Assembly: GCA_934486895.1 (NCBI GenBank) | Contig: CAKSQZ010000004.1 | Coordinates: 25,536-89,535 of the forward strand | DNA from: an uncultured Eubacteriales bacterium | GTDB lineage: Bacteria > Bacillota > Clostridia > Oscillospirales > Acutalibacteraceae | Length of the DNA stretch: 64,000 nt | Reading direction: 5' to 3' | Part shown: positions 33,382-42,649 of the stretch, one piece after another | How positions within the stretch are numbered: position 1 is the stretch's first letter | Layout: the number at the start of each line of letters is the position of its first letter | The notes under the pieces: model-generated | Database searches by the model: none | Seen by the model: the letters and a program-made list of their open reading frames with translations, nothing else | Told to the model about the DNA's origin: nothing | Program-made: the position numbers and the translations under genes

Positions 33382-35874
33382 ATGTATAGATTCAACGGAT
33401 TTACACAGGACGCAAACAATGCATTAAACCTTGCGATCGAATCGGCAGGCGAGCTCGGTCACAACTATGTCGGCAGCGAACATATTTTGCTCGGTATCTT
33501 AAAAAGCGAACAAACACCGGCGTCAGATACGCTTGAGAGCGTCGGCGTTACAGCGGATAAACTCGAAGAACTGCTTGAAAGCGAGATCGGCAGGGGCAAC
33601 CCCGTCCGTCTCGGCCCGCAGGATATGACCCCGACATCAAAGCGTATTTTGGAAGTCGCTATCGAGTTTGCAAGACAGCTCGGTATGACCGCCGTCAACA
33701 CGATCCCGCTTTTGCTCTCGGTGCTTAAAGAGGGCAACTATGCAAACCGTTTCATCAGCGAAATGGGCGCAGATCCGCAGGAGATAGTGTCGAAGCTGCT
33801 TGAGGGAGTAGGCGAGGAAAACGCCGCAGGCCACACAGCCGCCGAAACTCGTCACGGTTCAAAATCCACCAAAACGCTTGATAAATTCGGCAGGGATCTC
33901 ACTGCAGAGGCAAAGCAGATGAAGCTCGACCCTGTTATCGGCAGAGCGTCTGAGATCGAGCGTGTTATTCAGATACTCACAAGACGAACCAAGAATAACC
34001 CCTGCCTTATCGGTGAACCGGGCGTCGGTAAGACCGCTGTCGCAGAGGGACTCGCGCTCAAAATTGCCGAGGGTGAGGTGCCTGAGCCGCTGCGTGATAA
34101 ACGAGTTGTCGCGCTCGACCTCACAGGCATGATCGCCGGCACTAAATACAGAGGCGATTTCGAGGAGCGTATTAAATCCGCTATCGATGAAGTCAAGGCG
34201 GCAGGCAATATCATTCTGTTTATCGATGAGCTGCACACTATCGTCGGCGCAGGTGCGTCCGAGGGTTCGGCAGACGCGGCAAACATTTTGAAACCGTCGC
34301 TTGCAAGAGGCGATTTTCAGGTCATCGGCGCAACAACGCTCAATGAATACCGTAAGTATATCGAAAAGGATGCGGCTCTCGAACGCCGTTTCCAGCCTGT
34401 GACCGTAGGCGAGCCTTCCAAGGAGGAAGCAGAGCTTATTCTTAAAGGTCTGCGCGATAAATATGAGGCTCATCATAAGGTCAAGATAACCGATGAGGCT
34501 ATCAAAGCGGCTGTCGATCTTTCTTCGAGATATATAACCGACCGTTTCCTGCCGGATAAGGCTATCGACCTTATCGATGAAGCGGCATCGAAAGTAAAAC
34601 TTCGTGCGTTCACCGCACCCGACGGAGTTAAGGAAACAGAAGCAAAGCTGAAAGCCGTCAAGGACGAGAAGAACGCCGCCATTCAGTCGCAGGACTTTGA
34701 AAAGGCGGCAGGACTCCGCGATACCGAGCGCGAGCTTCAGGCAAAGCTCACCGAGGAAAAAGAGCAGTGGCAGAAGAAAAATTCCGGCGTGACCGAAGAA
34801 GTCACCCCCGAAGAGGTCGCCGAGATCGTTTCCGGCTGGACAGGCGTTCCGGTCGCTCAGCTCACCGAGGAGGAAAGCGAAAGACTGCTCCGTCTTGAAA
34901 GCACACTGCATGAGCGTATCATCGGTCAGGACGAGGCCGTGAGCGCAGTCGCAAGAGCGATCCGCCGCGGCAGAGTCGGACTCAAAGATCCCAACCGTCC
35001 TATCGGTTCGTTCATCTTCCTCGGCCCGACAGGTGTCGGTAAGACCGAGCTCTGCAAGGCGCTTGCCGAAACGATGTTCGGCGATGAAAACGCTATGATC
35101 CGTTTTGATATGTCGGAGTATATGGAGAAGCACACCGTTTCAAGGCTTGTCGGTTCTCCTCCCGGATACGTCGGCTACGATGAGGGCGGTCAGCTCACCG
35201 AAAAGGTAAGAAGAAAGCCGTATTGTGTTGTGCTGTTTGATGAGATAGAAAAGGCGCACCCCGATGTGTTCAATATTCTGCTTCAGATACTTGACGACGG
35301 TGTGCTCACCGATTCTCAGGGCAGACATGTCAATTTCAAGAACACAATAATCATCATGACATCGAATGTCGGCGCCCGTCTTATCACCGAGAAGAAAAAT
35401 CTCGGTTTCGGCGAGACTGCCGAGACAACTCATGAGTCGATCAGAGAAGATGTCATGGGTGAACTCAAACGCAATTTCAGACCTGAGTTTCTGAACCGTG
35501 TGGACGATATTATCGTGTTCCATCAGCTCACTCACGACCATATCAAGCAGATTGCGAAGAATATGCTCGTCAAGCTTTCAAAAAGAGTAGCTGTTCGCAA
35601 TATCGATGTTGATTTCACCGAAAACGCGATCGAGAAGATCTCCGATGCAGGCTTCGATCCGGTCTACGGCGCGCGTCCGCTCCGCAGAGCGATCCAGTCC
35701 AAGATCGAGGACGCTCTCAGCGAGGCCATGCTCGACGGCTCCGTTAAACCCGGAGCAAAGATCACCTGCGATGTCGATGAAAACGGCGAGTATGTCTTTA
35801 AAAAACGCTCATCCGGCCGTCAAAGCGCAAAGGATAAAAAATCCGATACAAAAGACGGCGGCAAAGCCGAATAA
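33382..35874 (+). CDS. clpC: ClpC ATP-dependent unfoldase
   Basis: This 830-residue Hsp100 protein unfolds substrates for ClpP. The N-terminal double-repeat domain (residues 1-145) binds adaptor and phosphoarginine. AAA-1 has GEPGVGKTA and IDELHT. A middle domain contains a UVR motif (AIQSQDFEKAAGLRDTE). AAA-2 has GPTGVGKTEL and LFDEIEKAHPDVFN. The Lys/Ser-rich C-terminal tail is a lineage extension. ATG 33382 is 9 bases after AAGGAG; a TTG at 33373 is not needed. Confidence 0.97.
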   Translation: MYRFNGFTQDANNALNLAIESAGELGHNYVGSEHILLGILKSEQTPASDTLESVGVTADKLEELLESEIGRGNPVRLGPQDMTPTSKRILEVAIEFARQLGMTAVNTIPLLLSVLKEGNYANRFISEMGADPQEIVSKLLEGVGEENAAGHTAAETRHGSKSTKTLDKFGRDLTAEAKQMKLDPVIGRASEIERVIQILTRRTKNNPCLIGEPGVGKTAVAEGLALKIAEGEVPEPLRDKRVVALDLTGMIAGTKYRGDFEERIKSAIDEVKAAGNIILFIDELHTIVGAGASEGSADAANILKPSLARGDFQVIGATTLNEYRKYIEKDAALERRFQPVTVGEPSKEEAELILKGLRDKYEAHHKVKITDEAIKAAVDLSSRYITDRFLPDKAIDLIDEAASKVKLRAFTAPDGVKETEAKLKAVKDEKNAAIQSQDFEKAAGLRDTERELQAKLTEEKEQWQKKNSGVTEEVTPEEVAEIVSGWTGVPVAQLTEEESERLLRLESTLHERIIGQDEAVSAVARAIRRGRVGLKDPNRPIGSFIFLGPTGVGKTELCKALAETMFGDENAMIRFDMSEYMEKHTVSRLVGSPPGYVGYDEGGQLTEKVRRKPYCVVLFDEIEKAHPDVFNILLQILDDGVLTDSQGRHVNFKNTIIIMTSNVGARLITEKKNLGFGETAETTHESIREDVMGELKRNFRPEFLNRVDDIIVFHQLTHDHIKQIAKNMLVKLSKRVAVRNIDVDFTENAIEKISDAGFDPVYGARPLRRAIQSKIEDALSEAMLDGSVKPGAKITCDVDENGEYVFKKRSSGRQSAKDKKSDTKDGGKAE

Positions 35875-35912
35875 TATCGACAGCGCATCAGTCTGCTGAA
35901 AGCACTGTTATG

Positions 35913-35946
35913 AGCCTCCCCTTTTAACACAAAAGGGGAGGCTTTT
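35913..35946 (+). terminator. Terminator of the clpC operon
   Basis: AGCCTCCCCTTTT and AAAAGGGGAGGCT pair perfectly around AACAC, followed by TTT. It lies 38 bases after the clpC stop. Confidence 0.93.
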
Positions 35947-35992
35947 CCGTGGGCAGCCGCATTTTATTTTCGCAAAAAATTATTTTATGGTA

Positions 35993-36021
35993 TAGACAAA
36001 CCAAAAAAATTGTATTATACT
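35993..36021 (+). promoter_or_regulatory. Promoter of the FAD oxidoreductase gene
   Basis: TAGACA (35993-35998) and TATACT (36016-36021) are 17 bases apart, about 40 bases before the gene. Confidence 0.75.
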
Positions 36022-36062
36022 GAATGAAGAATTTAGGAGTTTTACTCATTGGAGTGTGCTAA

Positions 36063-37340
36063 ATGGACGATCGTTTTTTAAATTACAGCGAAAAGATCCC
36101 CGTTAAACAGAAATACAGCCTTATTGTTTGCGGCGCCGGTGTCGCCGGCGTTGCGGCGGCGGTCGCTGCCGCCCGTCACGGCGTTCGGGTACTTCTGCTT
36201 GAGAAGAATCTCAATCTCGGCGGTCTTGCAACAAACGGACTTATCAACTATTTTGTCCCTGCCTGCAACGGCAGAGGAACAAAGATCATCAAGGGCATGA
36301 GCCAGGAGTTCTTTGATCTTTCCATTAAATACGGGTTCGACACTGTTCCCCCGAAGTGGAAGGAGGACAGCGACACTCCGAAGGACAGGGGCGGTCAGAG
36401 ATATATCACAGGCTATTCGGCTAATATCTTCGCGCTTGCGCTCACAGAACTTGTTGTCGAGTCGAAGATCGATCTGCTTGTCGATGTCGATATTTTAGGC
36501 CCTGTTATGAACGGCAACCACTGCGAGGGTGTTGTTGTCAACGGTAAGGACGGCAGACGCTATTACCCTGCCGACTATGTTATCGATGCAACAGGCGATG
36601 CCGATGTTATCTACCGCGCAGGTGTTCCGTGTATCGATGGTAAGAACTACTTTACATATTGCATCTACAAGGCTGATATTGAGAGCTGCCGCAGAGTTGT
36701 TGAGTCGAACAATATCGAAAAGCTCTACGACAGAGCCTATGGCGGAAATATCGACCTTTACGGTCATAATCAGCCTGATAATGTTCCGCTCTACAAGGGC
36801 ACAACAGTCGAAGATGTCAGCGATTACATTATCAGAAATCAGAAGATCCTGCTCGACAGCTTAAAGGGTGATGAGCGCTTCTCGAGAGATGTTATCATAA
36901 CCCCGTCGCAGGTGCAGTTCAGAACGACCCGTTGTATCGAGGGCGGTCATGTGTTCAGTGAGGACGATGCTTACCGTCATTTTGACGACTCTATCGCCGC
37001 TATCTGCGATTTCGACCGCAGAGATTTCCTCTTTGAAGTGCCGTACCGCACCCTTGTTCATAAGGACTTTGATAATCTTATCACTGCAGGCAGATGCGCC
37101 AGTGCGAAGGGATACGGTTGGGATATTCTTCGTGTTATTCCGCCGGCGATCGTCACAGGTCAGGCGGCAGGAACGGCAGTCGCCGCCGCTATCGACAGCG
37201 ACTGCGATATCAATAAGGTCAATATCAAGGCGCTTCAGGCGGCGCTCGAAAAGGATGATCTTATGATCCATTTCGATGATAATCTGATCCCCGAGGACCT
37301 CGAGCACGCAGGCGAACATTTCGAAAGCGACCATATGTAA
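36063..37340 (+). CDS. FAD-dependent oxidoreductase (FAD_oxidored family)
   Basis: This 425-residue flavoprotein has the dinucleotide motif VCGAGVAGVAAAVAAARHG (about residues 21-39) and LLLEKNLNLGGLATNG typical of the FAD_oxidored/FumC-like group. GRCASAKGYGWDILRVIPPAIVTGQAAG is the C-terminal FAD contact. Its substrate is unknown; relatives lie in carbohydrate gene clusters. It is a single-gene unit with its own promoter and terminator, next to an ATPase gene for sugar importers. That fits a role in carbohydrate use but does not prove it. Confidence 0.88.
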   Translation: MDDRFLNYSEKIPVKQKYSLIVCGAGVAGVAAAVAAARHGVRVLLLEKNLNLGGLATNGLINYFVPACNGRGTKIIKGMSQEFFDLSIKYGFDTVPPKWKEDSDTPKDRGGQRYITGYSANIFALALTELVVESKIDLLVDVDILGPVMNGNHCEGVVVNGKDGRRYYPADYVIDATGDADVIYRAGVPCIDGKNYFTYCIYKADIESCRRVVESNNIEKLYDRAYGGNIDLYGHNQPDNVPLYKGTTVEDVSDYIIRNQKILLDSLKGDERFSRDVIITPSQVQFRTTRCIEGGHVFSEDDAYRHFDDSIAAICDFDRRDFLFEVPYRTLVHKDFDNLITAGRCASAKGYGWDILRVIPPAIVTGQAAGTAVAAAIDSDCDINKVNIKALQAALEKDDLMIHFDDNLIPEDLEHAGEHFESDHM

Positions 37341-37350
37341 GATGTAAGAT

Positions 37351-37379
37351 AAAAACCTCTGCAAAAGTAGAGGTTTTTT
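37351..37379 (+). terminator. Terminator of the FAD oxidoreductase gene
   Basis: AAAAACCTCT and AGAGGTTTTTT pair around a small loop (GCAAAAGT), followed by T residues, 11 bases after the stop codon. Confidence 0.9.
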
Positions 37380-37403
37380 CATGTTCACTATGTAATGCAT
37401 AAC

Positions 37404-37434
37404 AAAAAGACCTCTGCAAAAGCAGAGGTCTTTA
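37404..37434 (-). terminator. Terminator of the UgpC-type ATPase gene
   Basis: AAAGACCTCTGC and GCAGAGGTCTTT pair around AAAA. On the minus strand it is followed by T residues, 9 bases after the stop codon at 37443. Confidence 0.9.
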
Positions 37435-37442
37435 TTCACAGA

Positions 37443-38585
37443 TTAGTGGCAGATAGCCTGCTCTGTATCCTTATCGAAGAGGTGAATCTTGTTCGGCTCG
37501 AACGCGATCTTGATCTCATCGCCGGATTTAGCGGTTGTCTCAGGAGCAACACGAGCGATCATGTTGTGGCCCTCGGAATCGAGATACAGATAAGTTTCAG
37601 CACCCATAAGCTCGGTGATCTCAACCTTAGCATCAACAATGCCTGCGCTGAACTCTTCAAGGAGCTTCGGCTCATCGTGGATATGCTCCGGACGAATACC
37701 GAGGATAACTTCCTTATCAACATACTGCTCAAGAACGTTCTTCTCGTTCTTATATTCGGGCAGCTTAATATCGAATTTAATGCCGAGTCTGCGCTTGGTA
37801 TCCTCAGAGCCGTACTGAACATAATAGTCGTCGCCCTTCTTGATGACCTTGGCATCGATAAAGTTCATCTGCGGTGTGCCGATGAAGCCTGCGACAAACT
37901 TGTTGCAGGGCAGATCATAAAGATGCTGCGGAGTATCGACCTGCTGAATAAGACCGTCTTTCATAACGCAGATACGGTCAGCCATTGTCATAGCCTCTGT
38001 CTGGTCATGGGTTACATAGATGAATGTTGTGCCGAGACGCTGGTGGATCTGAGCAAGCTCGGTACGCATCTGCGCACGCAGCTTAGCATCGAGGTTGGAA
38101 AGCGGCTCGTCAAGCAGGAAGACCTGCGGCTCACGAACGATAGCACGGCCGAGCGCAACACGCTGACGCTGACCGCCGGACAAAGCCTTCGGCTTTCTTG
38201 TGAGATACGGCTCAATGCCGAGGATCCTTGCAGCTTCGTCAACACGGCGCTTGATCTCATCCTTCGGGGTTTTTCTGAGTTTCAGGCCGAATGCCATGTT
38301 ATCATAAACCGTCATGTGCGGATAAAGAGCGTAGTTCTGGAAAACCATCGCAATATCTCTGTCCTTCGGCGGAACATCGTTAACCAGTCTGTCGCCGATA
38401 TAAAGCTCACCTTCGGAGATCTCTTCAAGACCTGCGATCATACGCAGAGTTGTTGATTTGCCGCAGCCGGACGGACCGACAAAGATCATGAATTCCTTAT
38501 CTTTGATCTCAAGGTTGAAATCCGATACCGCAAGCACGCCGCCTGCATATTTTTTGTAAATGTTTTTAAGGGATACCTTAGCCAT
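37443..38585 (-). CDS. ugpC: ABC transporter ATP-binding protein UgpC/MsmK type
   Basis: This 380-residue ATPase energises binding-protein-dependent sugar importers. Visible are Walker [11 protein letters not shown]-loop [11 protein letters not shown], signature [14 protein letters not shown], Walker [13 protein letters not shown] and the H-loop [10 protein letters not shown]. The C-terminal regulatory OB-fold (residues about 240-380) has ILGIRPEHI. No permease or binding-protein gene is near, so it is an orphan ATPase that may serve several sugar importers, as MsmK does in streptococci. ATG 38585 has AGGAGG. Confidence 0.94.
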   Translation of the reverse strand: MAKVSLKNIYKKYAGGVLAVSDFNLEIKDKEFMIFVGPSGCGKSTTLRMIAGLEEISEGELYIGDRLVNDVPPKDRDIAMVFQNYALYPHMTVYDNMAFGLKLRKTPKDEIKRRVDEAARILGIEPYLTRKPKALSGGQRQRVALGRAIVREPQVFLLDEPLSNLDAKLRAQMRTELAQIHQRLGTTFIYVTHDQTEAMTMADRICVMKDGLIQQVDTPQHLYDLPCNKFVAGFIGTPQMNFIDAKVIKKGDDYYVQYGSEDTKRRLGIKFDIKLPEYKNEKNVLEQYVDKEVILGIRPEHIHDEPKLLEEFSAGIVDAKVEITELMGAETYLYLDSEGHNMIARVAPETTAKSGDEIKIAFEPNKIHLFDKDTEQAICH

Positions 38586-38643
38586 TTTTAATATTCCTCC
38601 TAAACTGTGCGATCTCCGACAATACACCGAAAATCATATAAAT

Positions 38644-38672
38644 ATATTATCACAACATCTCAAAAATTGCAA
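38644..38672 (-). promoter_or_regulatory. Promoter of the UgpC-type ATPase gene
   Basis: On the minus strand TTGCAA (38667-38672) and TAATAT (38644-38649) are 17 bases apart, in a strongly AT-rich stretch. Confidence 0.7.
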
Positions 38673-38818
38673 TAAAAAAATATATAAAAATTTGGCTTTA
38701 GTTCTGTCGATTAGCACAAATAAAACCATACTGTTAGGATAAATGCACAAACATGTTTTTTGTTTTTGGACAAGATAAACAAAATATAAGCTTTTACTGC
38801 AAAATAGTGATATATGAA

Positions 38819-39526
38819 CTAATTGTAAATTTTCAATTCACTGTCCGACATATACCGACACTCTCCGGGCGCAAGACTTTCGTCCAGCACGATATTGCCG
38901 ATACTTATGCGCCTGAGCGACTCGACGCGGTTGCCGACAGCCGCCGCCATACGCTTGATTTGATGGTATCTGCCGTGGGTTATCGCGATCTCGGCGGTCA
39001 GCCTGTCGTCCGACAGGATATTGACCTCGCTCGGCTCGATCTGCGTTCCGTCCGCAAGCGTGACGCCCTGCCTGAGCTTCGCCGCAGCTTCGTCGGTCAG
39101 CGGTTCTGCCAAAGTCGCTATATATCGCTTTAGAGTGCCTTTTTTCGGATTTGCGGTGTTGTGCACGAACTGCCCGTCGTCCGTTATGATCAGCAGCCCC
39201 GTGGTATCCTTGTCGAGCCTGCCGACACAGCAAAGCTTCTTTCGGCGCATTTTTTCGGGCAGAATGTCAAACACCGTCTTTTCATCCGGCTCGTTTGCGC
39301 AGACGACTCCCTCCGGTTTGTTCATCATGATATAAACATGATCGTCTGTCTTAAGCCGTTCGCCGTCCAGGCAGATAACGCTCTTTTGAGTGTCCGCCTT
39401 CGCATCCGCCTGTCTTATCACCGCGCCGTCAACACTCACGCGGCCTCTGCGAATGAATGCCGCGGACTTTCCTCTCGGAAGTCCGCAAACATTGGAAACA
39501 AGCCTGTCCAGCCGTAAATACGCCAT
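38819..39526 (-). CDS. Pseudouridine synthase, RsuA/RluB/RluE/RluF family
   Basis: This 235-residue protein has an S4 RNA-binding domain (RLDRLVSNVCGLPRGKSAAFIRRGRVSVDG, residues 4-35). A catalytic domain follows with the RLDKDTTGLLI motif, whose first Asp is the catalytic residue. It isomerises uridine in rRNA; the RsuA branch modifies 16S rRNA. The exact site is not deducible. It is the last gene of the long minus-strand cluster, 18 bases after the DUF4830 gene. Confidence 0.93.
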   Translation of the reverse strand: MAYLRLDRLVSNVCGLPRGKSAAFIRRGRVSVDGAVIRQADAKADTQKSVICLDGERLKTDDHVYIMMNKPEGVVCANEPDEKTVFDILPEKMRRKKLCCVGRLDKDTTGLLIITDDGQFVHNTANPKKGTLKRYIATLAEPLTDEAAAKLRQGVTLADGTQIEPSEVNILSDDRLTAEIAITHGRYHQIKRMAAAVGNRVESLRRISIGNIVLDESLAPGECRYMSDSELKIYN

Positions 39527-39544
39527 TTTCTGCTCCTTTCGGGA

Positions 39545-40009
39545 TCATCCCGCCTTTTTAAATCCGTGCATAAAACCGTCGAGCTGAGTTGAATGAATAT
39601 CGCCGCCGATGATCCTGCCGCCGATCGTCAGGATCGATGCGAAAACATTGTCCTCGCCGTAGTTTGTGACAGGGACCGACCACAGCGTTGCGGTCTGTCC
39701 CGAAAACGCCGAAAGATCATAGCCCTGCGCCTTTTGCAGCTCGTTGTATTTTCGGTAAACTTCGTCAAACTCCGGCGGGATAGCCGTGCGCTTTTCGGTT
39801 TCAGATGAGAAGTCGCATTCATAGCCGAACGAGCGCAAAAACTGCTCTCTGAGCGCCGCGGTCGAGCCGTCGGTCTGCGGTGCCGAACCGCTTGCAAACA
39901 CCGACGCCGACGCTATGCAAATTATAGCGGCGGCGCACAAAATCGCAGCGGCGATCCTCTTTTTTGTGACTTTTGCGGTAAACGAAATCATGCTTTTCAA
40001 ACCTTTCAT
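39545..40009 (-). CDS. DUF4830 domain exported protein
   Basis: This 154-residue protein has a signal peptide (basic start, then AAAILCAAAIICIASASVFASG). The domain that follows carries FLRSFGYECD, IPPEFDEVYRKYNELQKAQGYDLS and GGDIHSTQLDGFMHGF, the conserved landmarks of DUF4830. The role of the domain is unknown. The start is ATG 40009 with GAAGGA before it; ATG 39991 is an alternative. It lies between an M18 peptidase and a pseudouridine synthase gene. Confidence 0.85.
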   Translation of the reverse strand: MKGLKSMISFTAKVTKKRIAAAILCAAAIICIASASVFASGSAPQTDGSTAALREQFLRSFGYECDFSSETEKRTAIPPEFDEVYRKYNELQKAQGYDLSAFSGQTATLWSVPVTNYGEDNVFASILTIGGRIIGGDIHSTQLDGFMHGFKKAG

Positions 40010-40060
40010 TTTTTCCTTCAGTCAATAATATGAAAGGTTTTTTGTCGTTATTCCGCGGTA

Positions 40061-41461
40061 TCAGTCCTCGAAAAATGCGAGAAAAGCGCTGTATGCCATA
40101 TAGAGATCGAGCTTGCTGATAACTTCAAACGGTGCGTGCATTGAAAGCACCGGAACTCCGAGATCAACAGTATCGACATCGAGATTTGCGATATATTTCG
40201 CAACAGTTCCGCCGCCGCCCGCATCGACCTTGCCGAGCTCGCCTGTCTGCCAGACGACGCCGTTTTTATCGAGCATATTGCGGATATATCCCATATATTC
40301 AGCGGAAGCGTCCGACGTGTCGGACTTGCCTCTTGAGCCTGTGTATTTAGTGATAACAACGCCGCCGTTCACGACCGAGCTGTTCTGACGCTCAAAAACA
40401 TCGGAGAATGTCGGGTCAAACGCCGCGTTGACATCGGCAGACAGGCATTTTGATCTTGAGAGAACAAAATAACCGTCCTCATTGCCCTTTGCCGAAAGAT
40501 CACAGATAAAGTTTTTAAGATAAGCCGATTGCAGACCTGTGTTGCCGTCCGATCCGACCTCCTCCTTGTCGGTCAGCACGGTGATGCAGGTGTTTTTCGG
40601 CGATTTTACATCGAGAGCCGCCATAAGCGCGGGATACGAGCAAACGCGATCGTCATGGCCGTAGCCGCCGATCATCGAGCGGTCGAAACCGATATCGCAC
40701 ACATCGAATGCAGGAACAAGGCACAGCTCGGCGGAAACAAAGTCCTGCTCGGTCATGCCGTATTTCTCGTTTATCAGCCGCATGATATTTAGCTTAACGG
40801 CTTCGCTCTCCTCATCGTCGTTGAACGGACGCGAGCCGATAAGGATATTCAGCTCCTCGCCCTTTATAAGCTGAGGCGCAGGGCGTTTATACTGCTCCAT
40901 CGAAAGGTGGGGCAAAAGATCGGTTATAACAAATCTCGGATCGTTTTCATCGTTGCCGAGCGCAATATCGAGCGTTTCGCCGTTTGCCTTGATAACAGTG
41001 CCGTAGAGCGCGAGCGGAATTGCCGGCCACTGATACTTCTTGATACCGCCGTAGTAATGTGTCTTGAAATAGGCAAGCTCGCCGTTTTCAAAAAGCGGGT
41101 TCGCCTTCAGATCGATCCTCGGCGAATCAATATGCGCGGCGGAAATACGAACGCCGCTTGAGATCGGCTCGGAGCCGATAACACAGAGCATCAGTGCCTT
41201 GCCGCGGTTGTTGACATAGACCTTATCGCCCGCTTTGTAGGACTGCGAGCGGTCGTATTCGGCAAATCCGTGTTTTTTTGCGAGAGCGACCGCGTTTTTA
41301 ACAAACAAACGCTCGGTGCGGCTTTCATTTAAAAACCTGCTGTAACCGCCTGCGAATGCGGAGATCTTTTCATCGTCGCCGTCTTTAAGACGAAAATATC
41401 CGTTTTTGTGTTTTTTGAAAAGCTGTTCCTTGAGCAGCTGTGCCTGAGTTTTCTCAGCCAT
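40061..41461 (-). CDS. M18 family aminopeptidase
   Basis: This 466-residue metallopeptidase has the zinc-site landmarks ISAAHIDSPRIDLKANPLFENG (His and Asp), TDKEEVGSDGNTGLQ (catalytic Glu pair), MIGGYGHDDRVCSYPAL and VPVLSMHAPFEVISKLD (last His). M18 enzymes remove acidic or neutral N-terminal residues in the cytoplasm. ATG 41461 with AAAGGA gives the normal N terminus; a longer upstream frame is not supported. It overlaps the transglycosylase gene by 8 bases. Confidence 0.95.
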   Translation of the reverse strand: MAEKTQAQLLKEQLFKKHKNGYFRLKDGDDEKISAFAGGYSRFLNESRTERLFVKNAVALAKKHGFAEYDRSQSYKAGDKVYVNNRGKALMLCVIGSEPISSGVRISAAHIDSPRIDLKANPLFENGELAYFKTHYYGGIKKYQWPAIPLALYGTVIKANGETLDIALGNDENDPRFVITDLLPHLSMEQYKRPAPQLIKGEELNILIGSRPFNDDEESEAVKLNIMRLINEKYGMTEQDFVSAELCLVPAFDVCDIGFDRSMIGGYGHDDRVCSYPALMAALDVKSPKNTCITVLTDKEEVGSDGNTGLQSAYLKNFICDLSAKGNEDGYFVLSRSKCLSADVNAAFDPTFSDVFERQNSSVVNGGVVITKYTGSRGKSDTSDASAEYMGYIRNMLDKNGVVWQTGELGKVDAGGGGTVAKYIANLDVDTVDLGVPVLSMHAPFEVISKLDLYMAYSAFLAFFED

Positions 41462-42041
41462 TGTTATCAGTCCTTTCAATGTTTTCGCTGAAATACAGTT
41501 CAATATATTTTTCCTGTGTGCCGAACACTTTTTTGACATATCTCTCGGTGTCGGCACAGGAATCGGGAAACTTGGTTATCGTTTTGCCGTCGCTTGAATA
41601 CTGCGAATTTTTAAGCCACGCTTTAACATTGCCTGCGCCGGCGTGATACGCCGCGACCGCCTCCTGCCAATCGCCGAAGGTGTCGTAGTGCAGTCGCAAA
41701 ATGTATGTCCCGAATTTGATATTCGTTTCGGGATCGAGTATATCGCCGCCGCTGTCGCCCTTATAGCGCGATTTCGACCATTCAAACGCCTCGGGCAGCA
41801 TCTGCATAAGACCTTTTGCTCCCGCATGGGATTCGGCGTTCGGGTCAAATGAGCTTTCGCACTTGATCACCGCGTAAACCAGCGATTCTGGAACATCGAA
41901 TTCATTTGAATATTTTTCAACATACTCACTGTATTTCATCGGATAAAGAAAGCGCGTCAGCTTGCCGTAGCCTATCACACCGCCGTAAATTATTGTTGCA
42001 GTTACCGCAAGAAATATTACCGCTTTTATCAGCTTTTTCAA
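41454..42041 (-). CDS. Membrane-anchored soluble lytic transglycosylase domain protein
   Basis: This 195-residue protein has a signal anchor (IKAVIFLAVTATIIYGGVIGYG) and an SLT domain with VYAVIKCESSFDPNAESHAGAKGLMQMLPEA (catalytic Glu in CESSF) and AVAAYHAGAGNVKAWL. It cleaves peptidoglycan glycan strands. The start is TTG 42041, 7 bases after AAAGGAGA. This start lies inside coaE, giving a 116-base overlap. It overlaps the M18 gene by 8 bases. Confidence 0.93.
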   Translation of the reverse strand: MKKLIKAVIFLAVTATIIYGGVIGYGKLTRFLYPMKYSEYVEKYSNEFDVPESLVYAVIKCESSFDPNAESHAGAKGLMQMLPEAFEWSKSRYKGDSGGDILDPETNIKFGTYILRLHYDTFGDWQEAVAAYHAGAGNVKAWLKNSQYSSDGKTITKFPDSCADTERYVKKVFGTQEKYIELYFSENIERTDNNG

Positions 42042-42630
42042 GTTCGGCTCTCCTTTCTCCGATAAAATTTAAGATCATATCCGCCGCCGATTTCGGATCA
42101 CCCGAATCGGTGCAGACCGAAAAATCACAGCGGGATTTAAAAAAACTGTCGGGCAGGGCGGCTTTCAGCCGATCGTCCGCCTGATCCTGCGTCAGCCCGT
42201 CGCGCTCGATTATCCGCTTTTTGCGGACCGAAGCGTCGGCGGTCACAGCGACAACGGCGTCGCAATATTTATCGAGCCCGCTTTCAAAAAGCTGCGGAGC
42301 ATCGAAAATTGCGGCAACCGCACCGTTTTTCAATGCGCTTTGCGCAGCCGACAGCATTTTTTCAATGATCGGCGGGTGCATAATACCGTTTAATCGATCG
42401 GTGTTCTCCCTGCTTGAAAAGGCGCGCTTTGCAAGCAGCCTGCGGTCGATATTGCCGCCGCTCAGAATATCATCGCCGAACGCTTCGGCAAGCGCCGTTT
42501 TGACACTCTCGCTTTCAATGACCGCTCTCGCGATTACATCAGCGTCCACCACCGCAGCGCCCGACTGCGCTAAATATCGGCAGACAGTTGACTTTCCGGC
42601 TCCCGTCTGACCGGTTATACCGATTATCAT
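41926..42630 (-). CDS. coaE: Dephospho-CoA kinase
   Basis: This 234-residue enzyme makes CoA from dephospho-CoA. Visible are P-loop GITGQTGAGKST, VVDADVIAR (substrate site), FDAPQLFESGLD and the lid segment RKKRIIERDGLTQDQADDR. Typical CoaE proteins are about 200 residues. Here a Cys/Asn/Arg-rich tail of about 35 residues reads on into the next gene. It lies 19 bases after the sua5-type gene. Confidence 0.93.
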   Translation of the reverse strand: MIIGITGQTGAGKSTVCRYLAQSGAAVVDADVIARAVIESESVKTALAEAFGDDILSGGNIDRRLLAKRAFSSRENTDRLNGIMHPPIIEKMLSAAQSALKNGAVAAIFDAPQLFESGLDKYCDAVVAVTADASVRKKRIIERDGLTQDQADDRLKAALPDSFFKSRCDFSVCTDSGDPKSAADMILNFIGERRAELEKADKSGNISCGNCNNNLRRCDRLRQADALSLSDEIQ

Positions 42631-42649
42631 TTTGTCCGCCTGCCTTTCA

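Noticed and set aside
33859..35133. A 424-codon open frame on the minus strand
   Set aside because: It is antisense to clpC and shows only the mirror of a conserved gene.
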